A stretch of DNA of 48,308 nt from contig CABIYE010000026.1 of NCBI GenBank assembly GCA_902362865.1, forward strand, positions 1 to 48,308, written 5' to 3'. Made by a program: the position numbers and the translations under genes. The DNA is from Clostridiaceae bacterium (lineage in GTDB: Bacteria; Bacillota; Clostridia; Lachnospirales; Lachnospiraceae). This document shows positions 7,490-14,962 of the stretch, one piece after another (position 1 is the stretch's first letter; each line of letters opens with the position of its first letter). The notes under the pieces were generated by a model. It was not told the origin of the DNA. It saw nothing but the letters and a program-made list of their open reading frames with translations, and did no database searches.

Positions 7490-7894
7490 TCACACAATCT
7501 GAAACTTATACCCACTCCCAACCACTGTTTCTATGTACGCGTCCCCGATCTTTCGTCTAAGGGAATACACCACATTCGCCACCGCCGCCCCGCAATGCTC
7601 CGGGTTCTCTTTCCAGACCGCTTCGTAGATCTGCTCTTTGCTAAGAACCCAAGATGGATGTTGGGCTAGGTAAAGCAGTGTGAAGAACTCATGGTGGGTG
7701 AGAGGGACGGGGTGGTTATCGTGGTAGATAATCTGTTCGTTGATGCGGATTTCCAGGTTGGGGAAAGTGAGGACAGATGGATTATAAGGATTTGAGATAT
7801 GTTCCATTGTCGGCTCGCCTTCCACTGCAGTGAGGATTTTATCCATGATGGGTTCTTCCGAATCCGAAAATGCTAGTATGAGGATTTTTCCTAT
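7490..7894 (-). CDS. Receiver-less OmpR-type winged-helix protein (operon 2 end), start damaged
   Basis: The open frame holds an OmpR-type DNA-binding domain (VPLTHHEFFTLLYLA, IYEAVWKENPEHCGAAVANVV, RRKIG, final VGSGYKFQIV), about 75% identical by eye to the copy at 1939. The frame extends upstream of ATG 7846 by 16 codons that match the family N-terminus (GKILILAFSDSEEPIMDKIL). At the expected start the codon is ATA (7894) instead of ATG, after a GGGGGTG site. Either ATA or the internal ATG 7846 (GGAAG 8 bases upstream) is used. It is the last gene after the permease of operon 2. Confidence 0.6.
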   Translation of the reverse strand: MGKILILAFSDSEEPIMDKILTAVEGEPTMEHISNPYNPSVLTFPNLEIRINEQIIYHDNHPVPLTHHEFFTLLYLAQHPSWVLSKEQIYEAVWKENPEHCGAAVANVVYSLRRKIGDAYIETVVGSGYKFQIV

Positions 7895-7946
7895 TAGTTA
7901 TCACCCCCTATGATTCAGTTTGAGTCAAAACTCGGTGGCTTAACAT

Positions 7947-10364
7947 TTACTCATCTCGTATAGCAGAAAGAATACTCGTTTTCTTCAACTCCGATTTTGC
8001 ATACATTGAAAAAACAAAATATATTACCATCAGTACAGCAATCAGTAACAACAGAAATATCCACGGAAGTTTTAGAGTAATGCAATGATTTACAGCATCC
8101 AGTTGTCCGCATACAATGACACTTAAAACACTGCCTCCCAAAAGGGAAATTATCAGTGAACCGGAAAGATAAATACCAATCTCTCTATTCAGCATTCCTT
8201 TAAGTTGATTTTGTGTTGTCCCCACAGCCTCAAACAACCCAAACTCACGCTTTCTATTCTGAAAGTCCACCATCAGCATATTCATAAGGCTTATTGCTCC
8301 AAAAACGAACAAAATTGCTGAAATCATATAAAAGGTTTTTATGGATGGATCGTAATACTTTTGAATACTTGATATTGTCTGTTTGATTGTGTTCACTTCA
8401 ATTTTTCCATTTTCATCCGCAATTTTCTGAACTGCGGACAAGACATCTTCCAAATGTTCATCCGATACTTCAAGTGTTAGTACGCCTGTTTGGTCTATAA
8501 TACCAGTCAATTTTTTAGCAGTATCATATGCCATAATAAAATAAGGACTGCCAGGAATTACTGGGCTGCTTTCCATCAGACTAGCTCTATTGTATGTGCC
8601 GACAACAACAGCTTCCACCGCATACGTGCTACCATCTGAGGCCCTGCCTTCTATTTTTAGTGTATCCCCCACTTTAGCAATATCCTCTGCAACCAGTATT
8701 CCATTCTGTGCGACCATATCATTGTAATTCACAGTTCCAGAAGACAAAACAAACTGTTTTTCTTCTATCTGTTCCTTATTTAGTGTCGGAAAGAAATTTG
8801 AAATGCTTGTGATGGAGCCGTTTCCGCCTGGAAATGTGATCGTCATATAAACGCAATCGGAGGAAGTGATTTTTTCTACTCCATCTATCTTTATCAACTC
8901 CTGCATCAACGCTTGTTCCGCCAGTGGATTTCCTTCTAGCTGCAATTTTGAACTTCCATATGGTTCTGCTTCTTTATCAAAAGAACTTCCTATAGTATTT
9001 TTTACTTGTATCTGAATTTCACCGATAGGATAGTATTTGAACTTTGCCTGCTTCTCCGGATCAATAGAACCCGCAACAGTAGCAGTAACTAATAAAATCG
9101 CCCCACTCAATCCGAGCATTAGAATCGTAAGAACAGCTTTTTGCTTATTTCTCTGAATGTTTATCTTTGCCAAATTGAATGGTGTAAGTTTTCTGTGTAG
9201 TTTACGGCTCCGTTTCTTTTTCCCTGCATACATAATATATTTACTTCCCTCTACTGGAGAGATATTCATTGCAACACGGACAGGTTTAAATATAGCAATA
9301 TTTACTGTTATAAAAGCCATTACGCTAATCACGGCGGCATAAAAGATTGCTGTTTTCAACCGGAATCCATCTGGACATCCGATAAATCCAATCAACACAC
9401 CACACAGCAGCCCCAAAGGAATACCCCTTATTGCATATTTGCGTCCTTCCTTTCCTGCCATTCTTTTTATCTGGCGCTTTGTCATTCCAATTGTCCGAAG
9501 TTGTCCAAGCATTTGAACATTTTTTGTAATCTTGCTATAAAAAACGCCATAAACAATTGTTGCAGCCAATACAGCAGTTAATGCAGCCAGCAACGGCACT
9601 GGAATAGGCATCCCCGATTTTATCGCACCAGACATAACAGCAAAATACTCCGTTAGGTTTACCTGCCCTTCTTCAATACCCGTATCCTTTATTGCCCTAT
9701 TAGAAAAATCAAGAATAGACGCTGAATCAATTGCATCCGTGTTAAGCCTCGTATATCCTGTAACCTGAAAAGTATCTCCTGCCAGGTCATGTGCCAGTTC
9801 TTTGCTCACATAGACAAAGTAACCGTTGCTCTCTTTGTCCTCATCCAATATAGCTGAAAGCGTATAATATGCTTCATGTCCTGTTCCAGTTAAATCTAGC
9901 AAAATCGTGTCACCAGGTTTATATGCTTCGCCAAGAAAATCCAAATAATTCTGAGGTAGCATAATTTCATTTTTACTCTGAGGTATATTTCCTTGAAATG
10001 TTATTTTCTCCTGTTGAAGAAAATATTCTTCATTTCCATAGGCAACAGTGATCGTCTTGCCTTCCTCATAAAACAGTCCAATCGCAGAGTATTCTCCAAC
10101 CCATGAAACATTTTCATTTTGACGTAGTAAAGCTAATTGTTCATCCGTAATTCCTAAAATACCAATCTGAGCTTTACCCCGCTGCATATTTTTATATTCC
10201 TCCTGCGTTCCAGTAGAAACTAAAAAGATAGAAAAAACCATGCAAACAGCGAGTGCAATTGTAAGGAGAAGAAATGCCCTGCTCCTTTTATCTGACTTAA
10301 TACTTCTATCCGCCAGCTTTCTGATTACCGCCTGATTGTTATTACCAAATAAAAGGTCATTCAC
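7947..10364 (-). CDS. FtsX-like ABC transporter permease (operon 2)
   Basis: This 805-residue membrane protein of the MacB/FtsX class has an N-terminal anchor helix (~33-52), an extracellular domain to ~255, and three helices (~260-380) with LRTIGMTKRQIKRMAG in the cytoplasmic loop. A second anchor helix (~410-430), a ~240-residue extracellular domain and three final helices (~685-795) with FEAVGTTQNQLKGML follow. It is longer than the operon 1 permease and only distantly similar, so the two operons probably handle different ligands. The ATPase gene ends 15 bases upstream. Confidence 0.86.
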   Translation of the reverse strand: MNDLLFGNNNQAVIRKLADRSIKSDKRSRAFLLLTIALAVCMVFSIFLVSTGTQEEYKNMQRGKAQIGILGITDEQLALLRQNENVSWVGEYSAIGLFYEEGKTITVAYGNEEYFLQQEKITFQGNIPQSKNEIMLPQNYLDFLGEAYKPGDTILLDLTGTGHEAYYTLSAILDEDKESNGYFVYVSKELAHDLAGDTFQVTGYTRLNTDAIDSASILDFSNRAIKDTGIEEGQVNLTEYFAVMSGAIKSGMPIPVPLLAALTAVLAATIVYGVFYSKITKNVQMLGQLRTIGMTKRQIKRMAGKEGRKYAIRGIPLGLLCGVLIGFIGCPDGFRLKTAIFYAAVISVMAFITVNIAIFKPVRVAMNISPVEGSKYIMYAGKKKRSRKLHRKLTPFNLAKINIQRNKQKAVLTILMLGLSGAILLVTATVAGSIDPEKQAKFKYYPIGEIQIQVKNTIGSSFDKEAEPYGSSKLQLEGNPLAEQALMQELIKIDGVEKITSSDCVYMTITFPGGNGSITSISNFFPTLNKEQIEEKQFVLSSGTVNYNDMVAQNGILVAEDIAKVGDTLKIEGRASDGSTYAVEAVVVGTYNRASLMESSPVIPGSPYFIMAYDTAKKLTGIIDQTGVLTLEVSDEHLEDVLSAVQKIADENGKIEVNTIKQTISSIQKYYDPSIKTFYMISAILFVFGAISLMNMLMVDFQNRKREFGLFEAVGTTQNQLKGMLNREIGIYLSGSLIISLLGGSVLSVIVCGQLDAVNHCITLKLPWIFLLLLIAVLMVIYFVFSMYAKSELKKTSILSAIRDE

Positions 10365-10379
10365 GGTTTACACCCCCTG

Positions 10380-11045
10380 TCACTCTAAAATCCTGCCATC
10401 CTCAATACGGATAATGCGATCCGCAAGCTGGGCAATTTCATTATTATGCGTAATCATCACAAGTGTCTGATTAAATTTATTGCTGGTGGCTTTCAAAAGC
10501 CCCAAAACATCCCCACTTGTCCGGCTGTCGAGATTTCCCGTAGGCTCGTCAGCGAGAACAATGGCTGGTTTCGACACGAGAGCGCGGGCAATAGCGACAC
10601 GCTGCTGCTGGCCACCAGACAAACTATTAGGCATATTATCCAGCTTATCACTTAATGCCAACATTCGCACAACCTCATTCAGAAAAACTTTGTCTACCGT
10701 ATCGCCATCCAGTTCAACCGGAAGAACAATATTTTCATATACATTCAATATGGGGACAAGATTATAATTCTGAAACACGAAACCAATGTTCCTTCTGCGG
10801 AAGATGGTAAGCTGCTCATCTTTCATATGAGACAATTCTTTTCCTTTTACCTTAACGCTGCCGGAAGTCGGTACATCCAGGCCGCCCATCATATTGAGCA
10901 ATGTAGACTTGCCGCTACCGGAGGTTCCCACAATCGCAACAAATTCCCCCTGTTCGATTGAAAGCGTTACACCATCCAATGCCTTTGTGATATTCGGCTC
11001 GGTGCCATAATATTTTTTAAGATTAGCCGTTTCTAAAATATTCAT
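10380..11045 (-). CDS. ABC transporter ATP-binding protein, MacB/BceA type (operon 2)
   Basis: 221 residues from ATG 11045 (AAAGGATGG upstream). Walker A is GTSGSGKS, Q-loop VFQNYNLVP, signature LSGGQQQR, Walker B IVLADEP and the H-loop THNN. It forms the motor for the FtsX-type permease that follows. An upstream in-frame ATG (11114) would add a poorly conserved extension encoded by the promoter region and is unlikely. Confidence 0.9.
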   Translation of the reverse strand: MNILETANLKKYYGTEPNITKALDGVTLSIEQGEFVAIVGTSGSGKSTLLNMMGGLDVPTSGSVKVKGKELSHMKDEQLTIFRRRNIGFVFQNYNLVPILNVYENIVLPVELDGDTVDKVFLNEVVRMLALSDKLDNMPNSLSGGQQQRVAIARALVSKPAIVLADEPTGNLDSRTSGDVLGLLKATSNKFNQTLVMITHNNEIAQLADRIIRIEDGRILE

Positions 11046-11075
11046 ATGAATACCATCCTTTCGTTTAATAGGCCC

Positions 11076-11107
11076 ATTGTAACAACCAATCCTCACAGAA
11101 ATGTCAC
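11076..11107 (-). promoter_or_regulatory. ABC promoter of operon 2 with response-regulator box
   Basis: TACAAT (complement of 11076-11081) is the likely -10. Two TCAC words 11 bp apart (11093-11096 and 11104-11107; GTGA on the coding strand) cover the -35 region. An identical pair stands in front of the operon's own response-regulator gene at 12905-12919. Confidence 0.5.
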
Positions 11108-11129
11108 CAACCATCTGATTATCCCCCTT

Positions 11130-11155
11130 GAAATGTCACAATCTCGTGACATTTC
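11130..11155. promoter_or_regulatory. GAAATGTCAC inverted repeat at the kinase stop codon
   Basis: Perfect 10-bp arms (11130-11139 and 11146-11155) with a 6-base loop overlap the end of the operon 2 kinase gene. The arms contain the same TGTCAC word as the 11-bp direct repeats nearby, so this may be a further regulator site. A hairpin role in the RNA is the alternative; no T-run follows. Confidence 0.45.
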
Positions 11156-12185
11156 ATTTATGCGGGAGAAAAATTGAAAATGTAGAGCCTTTGCCTACCT
11201 CTGATGCCACCTTGATATATCCGCCCTGCATGGCGATGATCTCACGTGCTAGATACAGACCGATACCAATTCCTTCTATATCGTGTACTTCATCCTCACG
11301 GTAAAACCTTTTGAAAATCGTACCATGCAGCTTTTCTGGAATGCCTTTTCCCGTGTCAGCAATATCAATCTTCAAGTAAAACTCCCAACTTGCAACAGTT
11401 ATATAAATATTACCGTCATCTGGTGTGTACTTGACCGCATTATCCAGAATATTGAACAGTGCTTCACTTGTCCATTTTCTATCATGGGAAACTTTCAGAT
11501 CTTCCGGACACTCAACGCTGATATGGATATTTTTCTTTTCTGCATTCAGCAAAATCCCGCCTAATGCCGCCGCCAGTGTGTCATAAATCGGCTGCGCTTT
11601 CTTTTCCAATGAAATAACACCAGTTTCCAGGCGGGATGTCTTAATCATAGCCTGCATAAGAAAATCCAGTTTATCAAGCTGAACCCCGCTATCCCTTAAA
11701 AATCTTTTATATCTTTCTTCTGGCATGGACTGTTCAAGTAATATGGCATTTACCATTTTTAAATTTGTGATTGGAGTTTTTACTTGGTGGGAAATGTCTG
11801 AAATCAACTCCTGCAGATCAGCTCTCTCCTTTGCGACACTGTTTCTGTTTTCCATCATAACTTCATAAAGCCGCACCAGACGATGGTTGATTTTATAAAA
11901 CAGACTTTCTTCCTCTGTGGCCTGCAACGGCTCCATTTCACCGGTCATCATATTATCCAGTAATTCACAAAATGTATCAGAGAACAGAACAAGTTTCCGG
12001 CGTATAATTGAAATAAACACGAAAACACTAAGCAGAACAAGCACAATATAAAGCAGACCACATAGTATTAGCATTCGGCTATCGATCAGCAAATAAAGGA
12101 TACAAAACTGTACTGCCGAGAGCGATATAAGAAAAGCCACTATCGCAACACAGGCTCTATTGACTGAGAGTTTTTGCGTATTCAT
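11154..12185 (-). CDS. Sensor histidine kinase, BceS-like (operon 2)
   Basis: 343 residues from ATG 12185, which overlaps the response-regulator stop as ATGA and has GGAGGG 8 bases upstream. Two membrane helices (~12-34 and ~38-60) are joined by only a few residues, typical of intramembrane-sensing kinases that read the state of a partner ABC transporter. The kinase core shows ISHQVKTPITNL (phospho-His), NILDNAVKYT, DTGKGI and GIGIGLYLAREI. With the FtsX-type permease and ATPase downstream this matches the BceRS-AB arrangement of peptide-antibiotic resistance modules. Confidence 0.9.
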   Translation of the reverse strand: MNTQKLSVNRACVAIVAFLISLSAVQFCILYLLIDSRMLILCGLLYIVLVLLSVFVFISIIRRKLVLFSDTFCELLDNMMTGEMEPLQATEEESLFYKINHRLVRLYEVMMENRNSVAKERADLQELISDISHQVKTPITNLKMVNAILLEQSMPEERYKRFLRDSGVQLDKLDFLMQAMIKTSRLETGVISLEKKAQPIYDTLAAALGGILLNAEKKNIHISVECPEDLKVSHDRKWTSEALFNILDNAVKYTPDDGNIYITVASWEFYLKIDIADTGKGIPEKLHGTIFKRFYREDEVHDIEGIGIGLYLAREIIAMQGGYIKVASEVGKGSTFSIFLPHK

Positions 12186-12865
12186 TTTTTCAGCCCTCCA
12201 ATCCACATATATCCCATGCCATAGACTGTTTTTATATATTGGTATCCGTTGACCTCAATTTTTCCTCTGATCCGGCTGATTGCAGAGGTAAGGGCGTGTT
12301 CATCCACATAGTTCTCCTCCGCATCCCACAATTTTTCTAAAAGCTGTCCACGAGTCAGCACTTGCTTTGAGTTACTTGTCAGCAATTTTAACAGACGATA
12401 CTCCAATGGTGTGAATGTGACCACCTGACCTGCAAGTGCTGCTGTCAATTCTGAAAAATTGATAAGCAGGTTTCCATCGTCATAAAAGTCACCGCCAGAT
12501 TGTCTTGTAATGCGGGACAGTAATGCAGATACTTTCTTTTGAAATACGCTGATTGGAAACGGTTTTGTGACATAATCATCCGCGCCCAATTCAAAACCTT
12601 TGAGCATATCGCTTTCCATATCGTTTGCGGTTAGGAAAATGACCGCCGTATCGGGACGGCGCTCTTTAATTTCCCTGCAAAAATCAAATCCATTTCCATC
12701 TGGCAAATTGACATCCAATACAATCAATTCATAATTCTGTTTTTCAGTCTGTCCAATTGCATTCGCTTTTGTCAAAGCTGCTTCCACCAGATAGCCAGCC
12801 GTAGTCAAATTGTAACAGAGCGTACTATTTAAAAGCCGATCATCTTCGACCACTAATATTCGCAT
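12182..12865 (-). CDS. OmpR-family response regulator (operon 2)
   Basis: 227 residues from ATG 12865 (AAGGATG site upstream). The receiver contains LVVEDD, the phospho-Asp in LIVLDVNLPDG, T in FLTAND, and K in DDYVTKPFP. The winged helix spans ~130-225 with VDEHALTSAISRIRGKI. It is coupled to the kinase by an ATGA overlap. GTGA-N7-GTGA boxes in its own promoter region and before the ABC genes suggest autoactivation. Confidence 0.92.
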   Translation of the reverse strand: MRILVVEDDRLLNSTLCYNLTTAGYLVEAALTKANAIGQTEKQNYELIVLDVNLPDGNGFDFCREIKERRPDTAVIFLTANDMESDMLKGFELGADDYVTKPFPISVFQKKVSALLSRITRQSGGDFYDDGNLLINFSELTAALAGQVVTFTPLEYRLLKLLTSNSKQVLTRGQLLEKLWDAEENYVDEHALTSAISRIRGKIEVNGYQYIKTVYGMGYMWIGGLKK

Positions 12866-12904
12866 AAAACCACATCCTTTTTCTTTTATAGTATCAACCA
12901 AATG

Positions 12905-12919
12905 TCACCAAAACCTCAC
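12905..12919 (-). promoter_or_regulatory. 11-bp direct repeat in the leader of operon 2
   Basis: TCAC at 12905-12908 and 12916-12919, exactly 11 bp apart, lies between the promoter (12945-12973) and the response-regulator gene. It matches the box at 11093-11107. It probably mediates feedback by the encoded regulator. Confidence 0.45.
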
Positions 12920-12944
12920 GATGATAATAAATTTTGCTGAATTT

Positions 12945-12973
12945 ATCTTACCTCTGAAAGCGTTTTATCTCAA
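12945..12973 (-). promoter_or_regulatory. Promoter of two-component/ABC operon 2
   Basis: TTGAGA (complement of 12968-12973), 17-base spacer, TAAGAT (complement of 12945-12950). It aligns base for base with the operon 1 promoter, including GAGTTGAGATAA before and AGAGGTAA in the spacer. Confidence 0.7.
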
Positions 12974-12997
12974 CTCCATCCTCACGAATATAAAAAG

Positions 12998-13040
12998 GAG
13001 CCGATAGCCCATCTATTTCCAGATGTTCACTATCAGCCCA
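12998..13040 (-). ncRNA. Conserved GNRA-capped hairpin upstream of operon 2
   Basis: Homologue of 7441-7483: outer stem GCTGATAG/CTATCGGC and inner CATCTG-GAAA-TAGATG. It ends 24 bases before the -35; the operon 1 copy ends 23 bases before its -35. Here no gene ends immediately upstream on this strand, which argues against a simple terminator. Confidence 0.45.
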
Positions 13041-13149
13041 TATTTCCTCTTTTGCGAAAAGGTACAACCGCATTTTCCGTTTTATTACACAAATAAAGCA
13101 GTAAAAATATATACAGAAAAATAGCAAGAACAAAAATAGCAAAAAACTA

Positions 13150-13180
13150 TTGACTCCAACGTAACGTGATACTGTATTCT
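13150..13180 (+). promoter_or_regulatory. MerR-type promoter with 19-bp spacer
   Basis: TTGACT (13150-13155) and TATTCT (13175-13180) are separated by 19 bases holding CTCCAACGTAACGTGA. The overlong spacer with a central AACGTAACGT motif is the hallmark of promoters that MerR/TipA-type activators twist into shape. Confidence 0.7.
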
Positions 13181-13256
13181 ATTCTCATGGAAGCAGAATA
13201 GATACATGCCGGCAATCTCTATCTTGCTTCTCCACAAATCAAAGGAGCTGGTAAGT

Positions 13257-14141
13257 ATGAGAACCATAAGCCAAGTCGCAGAATTAACAGGTATTAGTAT
13301 ACGCACGCTGCAATACTATGATGAAATCGGACTGTTAAAACCAAGTGAACTAACACAGTCCGGCTATCGCTTATATGATGATGAAGCATTGCAAAAGCTG
13401 CAGCAAATCCTGTTTTTCAGGGAATTAGACTTTAAACTAAAGGATATTCGGGAAATTATTGAAAAACCCGACTTCGACAGGATTGCCGCTTTCAAAAAGC
13501 AAAAAGAGTTGCTTCTCCTAAAGCGCAATCGGACAGACAGGCTCATACAGCTTCTTAGCCGCTTAGAGAAAGGAGAGCAATGTATGAGTTTTAAAGAATT
13601 TGATTTATCCGATTATATCCATACTTTGGAGGATTTTAAGTCCAATCAGACAGAGGAAGTTATCAAGCACTGGGGAAGTGTTGAAAATTTTGATATGTTC
13701 ATTCAGAAAATCAAAGATGATGAATCCGAGGTAGCGAAACTTGCTATTAAACAATTTGGAAGTATAGAAAAATATACGGAAGCCATGAAGCATAACTTAG
13801 AACATTTCTCTGATATCATGGAAAACTGGTATGCACAAATACCAGAAGAAATGAGAGCAGAGGACAGATTCCTTGAATTAGCCCGCCATAAAGGGGAAAA
13901 TGTTGCTACGGACAACGTACAGAATCTAGTGAAAGATATTATTGCTCATGCTTATGGAAATTCCTCAACAGCTCAATTAATTGGTACAGAGGACAGCTAT
14001 TGCAAAATGATTATCGAACTCTATTCCAATGATTATCTAAAAACAGTAACCGACACCAAATACGGGACAGGCAGTTGTGATTATATTGTAAAATCTTTTC
14101 GCTATTATTTGCATAAAAGTGAAAACAAAGAGGAAATCTGA
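13257..14141 (+). CDS. MerR-family regulator with TipAS-like ligand domain
   Basis: 294 residues from ATG 13257 (AAAGGAG, 9 bases upstream). Residues 1-70 form the MerR winged helix (ISQVAELTGISIRTLQYYDEIGLL, then SGYRLYDDEALQKLQQI). A coiled-coil dimerisation helix runs to ~110, and residues ~130-290 resemble the TipA drug-binding domain (MENWYAQIPEEM, LVKDIIAHAYG). TipA-like proteins bind thiopeptides or other hydrophobic compounds and activate their own promoter. Such a promoter with a 19-bp spacer lies just upstream. The DUF2000 gene follows after one base. Confidence 0.85.
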   Translation: MRTISQVAELTGISIRTLQYYDEIGLLKPSELTQSGYRLYDDEALQKLQQILFFRELDFKLKDIREIIEKPDFDRIAAFKKQKELLLLKRNRTDRLIQLLSRLEKGEQCMSFKEFDLSDYIHTLEDFKSNQTEEVIKHWGSVENFDMFIQKIKDDESEVAKLAIKQFGSIEKYTEAMKHNLEHFSDIMENWYAQIPEEMRAEDRFLELARHKGENVATDNVQNLVKDIIAHAYGNSSTAQLIGTEDSYCKMIIELYSNDYLKTVTDTKYGTGSCDYIVKSFRYYLHKSENKEEI

Positions 14142-14142
14142 A

Positions 14143-14565
14143 ATGGATTTACAGAATGAAAAATGCGTCATGATCATTGACGAGAATCTGCCGCTTGGTA
14201 TTATCGCAAATACAGCGGCTATCATGGGAATCACCCTGGGAAAAGAGATGCCGGAGGTGGTCGGTGCAAATGTCACAGACCAGAGTGGAAACGAGCATCT
14301 CGGCATCATTGAGTTCCCCGTGCCAATTTTGAAAGGTTCACCGGAAATCATCAAAGCAATCCGTGAGAAGCTCTATCAACCCGACTTTCAGGATTTGACC
14401 GTAGTTGATTTTTCCGATCTGGCACAGGGCTGTAAAACCTATGATGAATTTATTTCTAAGATGGGGAACGTACCAGAAAGCACCCTGCAATACTCTGGTC
14501 TTGATATCTGCGGTCCTAAGAAAAAGGTCAATGAGCTCACAGGCAGTATACCTTTACTGCGATAG
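14143..14565 (+). CDS. DUF2000 family protein
   Basis: 140 residues from ATG 14143, with AAAGAGG 9 bases upstream and only one base after the MerR stop, so the two are co-transcribed. CVMIIDENLPLGIIANTAAI and the GxxNP-like core fit the DUF2000 family, which has a peptidyl-tRNA-hydrolase-like fold and no established activity. The MerR partner suggests induction by a small hydrophobic compound. Nothing in the sequence shows a catalytic site with certainty. Confidence 0.75.
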   Translation: MDLQNEKCVMIIDENLPLGIIANTAAIMGITLGKEMPEVVGANVTDQSGNEHLGIIEFPVPILKGSPEIIKAIREKLYQPDFQDLTVVDFSDLAQGCKTYDEFISKMGNVPESTLQYSGLDICGPKKKVNELTGSIPLLR

Positions 14566-14629
14566 TAATAATCCCTTAAAAAGAATCCGCCATGGAAGTA
14601 TCTTTTTCCTATATCCACTCCATCTTCTG

Positions 14630-14651
14630 ATACTTCCGAAATACTTCCGAA
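14630..14651 (+). promoter_or_regulatory. Perfect 11-bp tandem direct repeat upstream of the ribU promoter
   Basis: ATACTTCCGAA is repeated exactly twice without a gap, ending 14 bases before the -35. An inverted GGAAGTATC lies at 14594-14602. Gap-free 11-bp direct repeats just upstream of -35 are the usual binding boxes of OmpR/PhoB winged helices. The last gene of this operon encodes such a winged helix fused to riboflavin kinase, so this is its likely operator (inference). Confidence 0.6.
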
Positions 14652-14665
14652 ATCCCCTTCTTCTA

Positions 14666-14694
14666 TTGCCTTACAGCATTTTAAGAGGTATGAT
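14666..14694 (+). promoter_or_regulatory. Promoter of the FMN-riboswitch ribU operon
   Basis: TTGCCT (14666-14671), 17-base spacer, TATGAT (14689-14694). Transcription would start near 14701, just before the riboswitch. Confidence 0.7.
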
Positions 14695-14715
14695 TGATTC
14701 CGACAGCTGAATAAG

Positions 14716-14861
14716 AAGTCTTCAGGGCAGGGTGACTCTTATTGGATAAAAGATATCCAATGGGCAAGAATTCCCGATTGGCGGTACAGTCCGCAAGCAC
14801 ATATGTGCATGATTTGGTGCAATTCCAAAACCAACAGTATAGCCTGGATAGAAGAAGATCG
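14716..14861 (+). promoter_or_regulatory. FMN riboswitch (RFN element) controlling ribU
   Basis: The conserved blocks appear in order: TTCAGGGCAGGGTG, AATTCCC, TGGCGGTACAGTCCGC, TTGGTGCAATTCCAAAACC, AACAGTATAGCCTGGAT and AGAAGAAG, with flanking P1 pairing (GTCTTC/GAAGA). FMN binding normally lowers expression of riboflavin synthesis and uptake genes. The P2 loop is enlarged by an extra ATTGGATA/TATCCAAT hairpin (14741-14761). Confidence 0.93.
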
Positions 14862-14906
14862 TGCATATCACAGAATATATGTTTCTTGATATTCTGTAAA
14901 TATTCC

Positions 14907-14946
14907 TTAACACCTGAAAGACATTCTTTAAGGTGTTAATTTTTTT
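14907..14946 (+). terminator. Riboswitch-controlled terminator before ribU
   Basis: TTAACACCT (14907-14915) pairs with AGGTGTTAA (14931-14939), with an inner GAAAGA/TCTTT stem, followed by seven T residues. It lies between the riboswitch and ribU and is the expected expression platform. Confidence 0.8.
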
Positions 14947-14962
14947 CAAGGAGAAAATCTGA

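Noticed and set aside
12948..13142. Small minus-strand ORF (64 codons) upstream of operon 2
   Set aside because: It covers the promoter and the conserved hairpin. The matching region before operon 1 has no equivalent frame throughout, so a cis element is the better reading.
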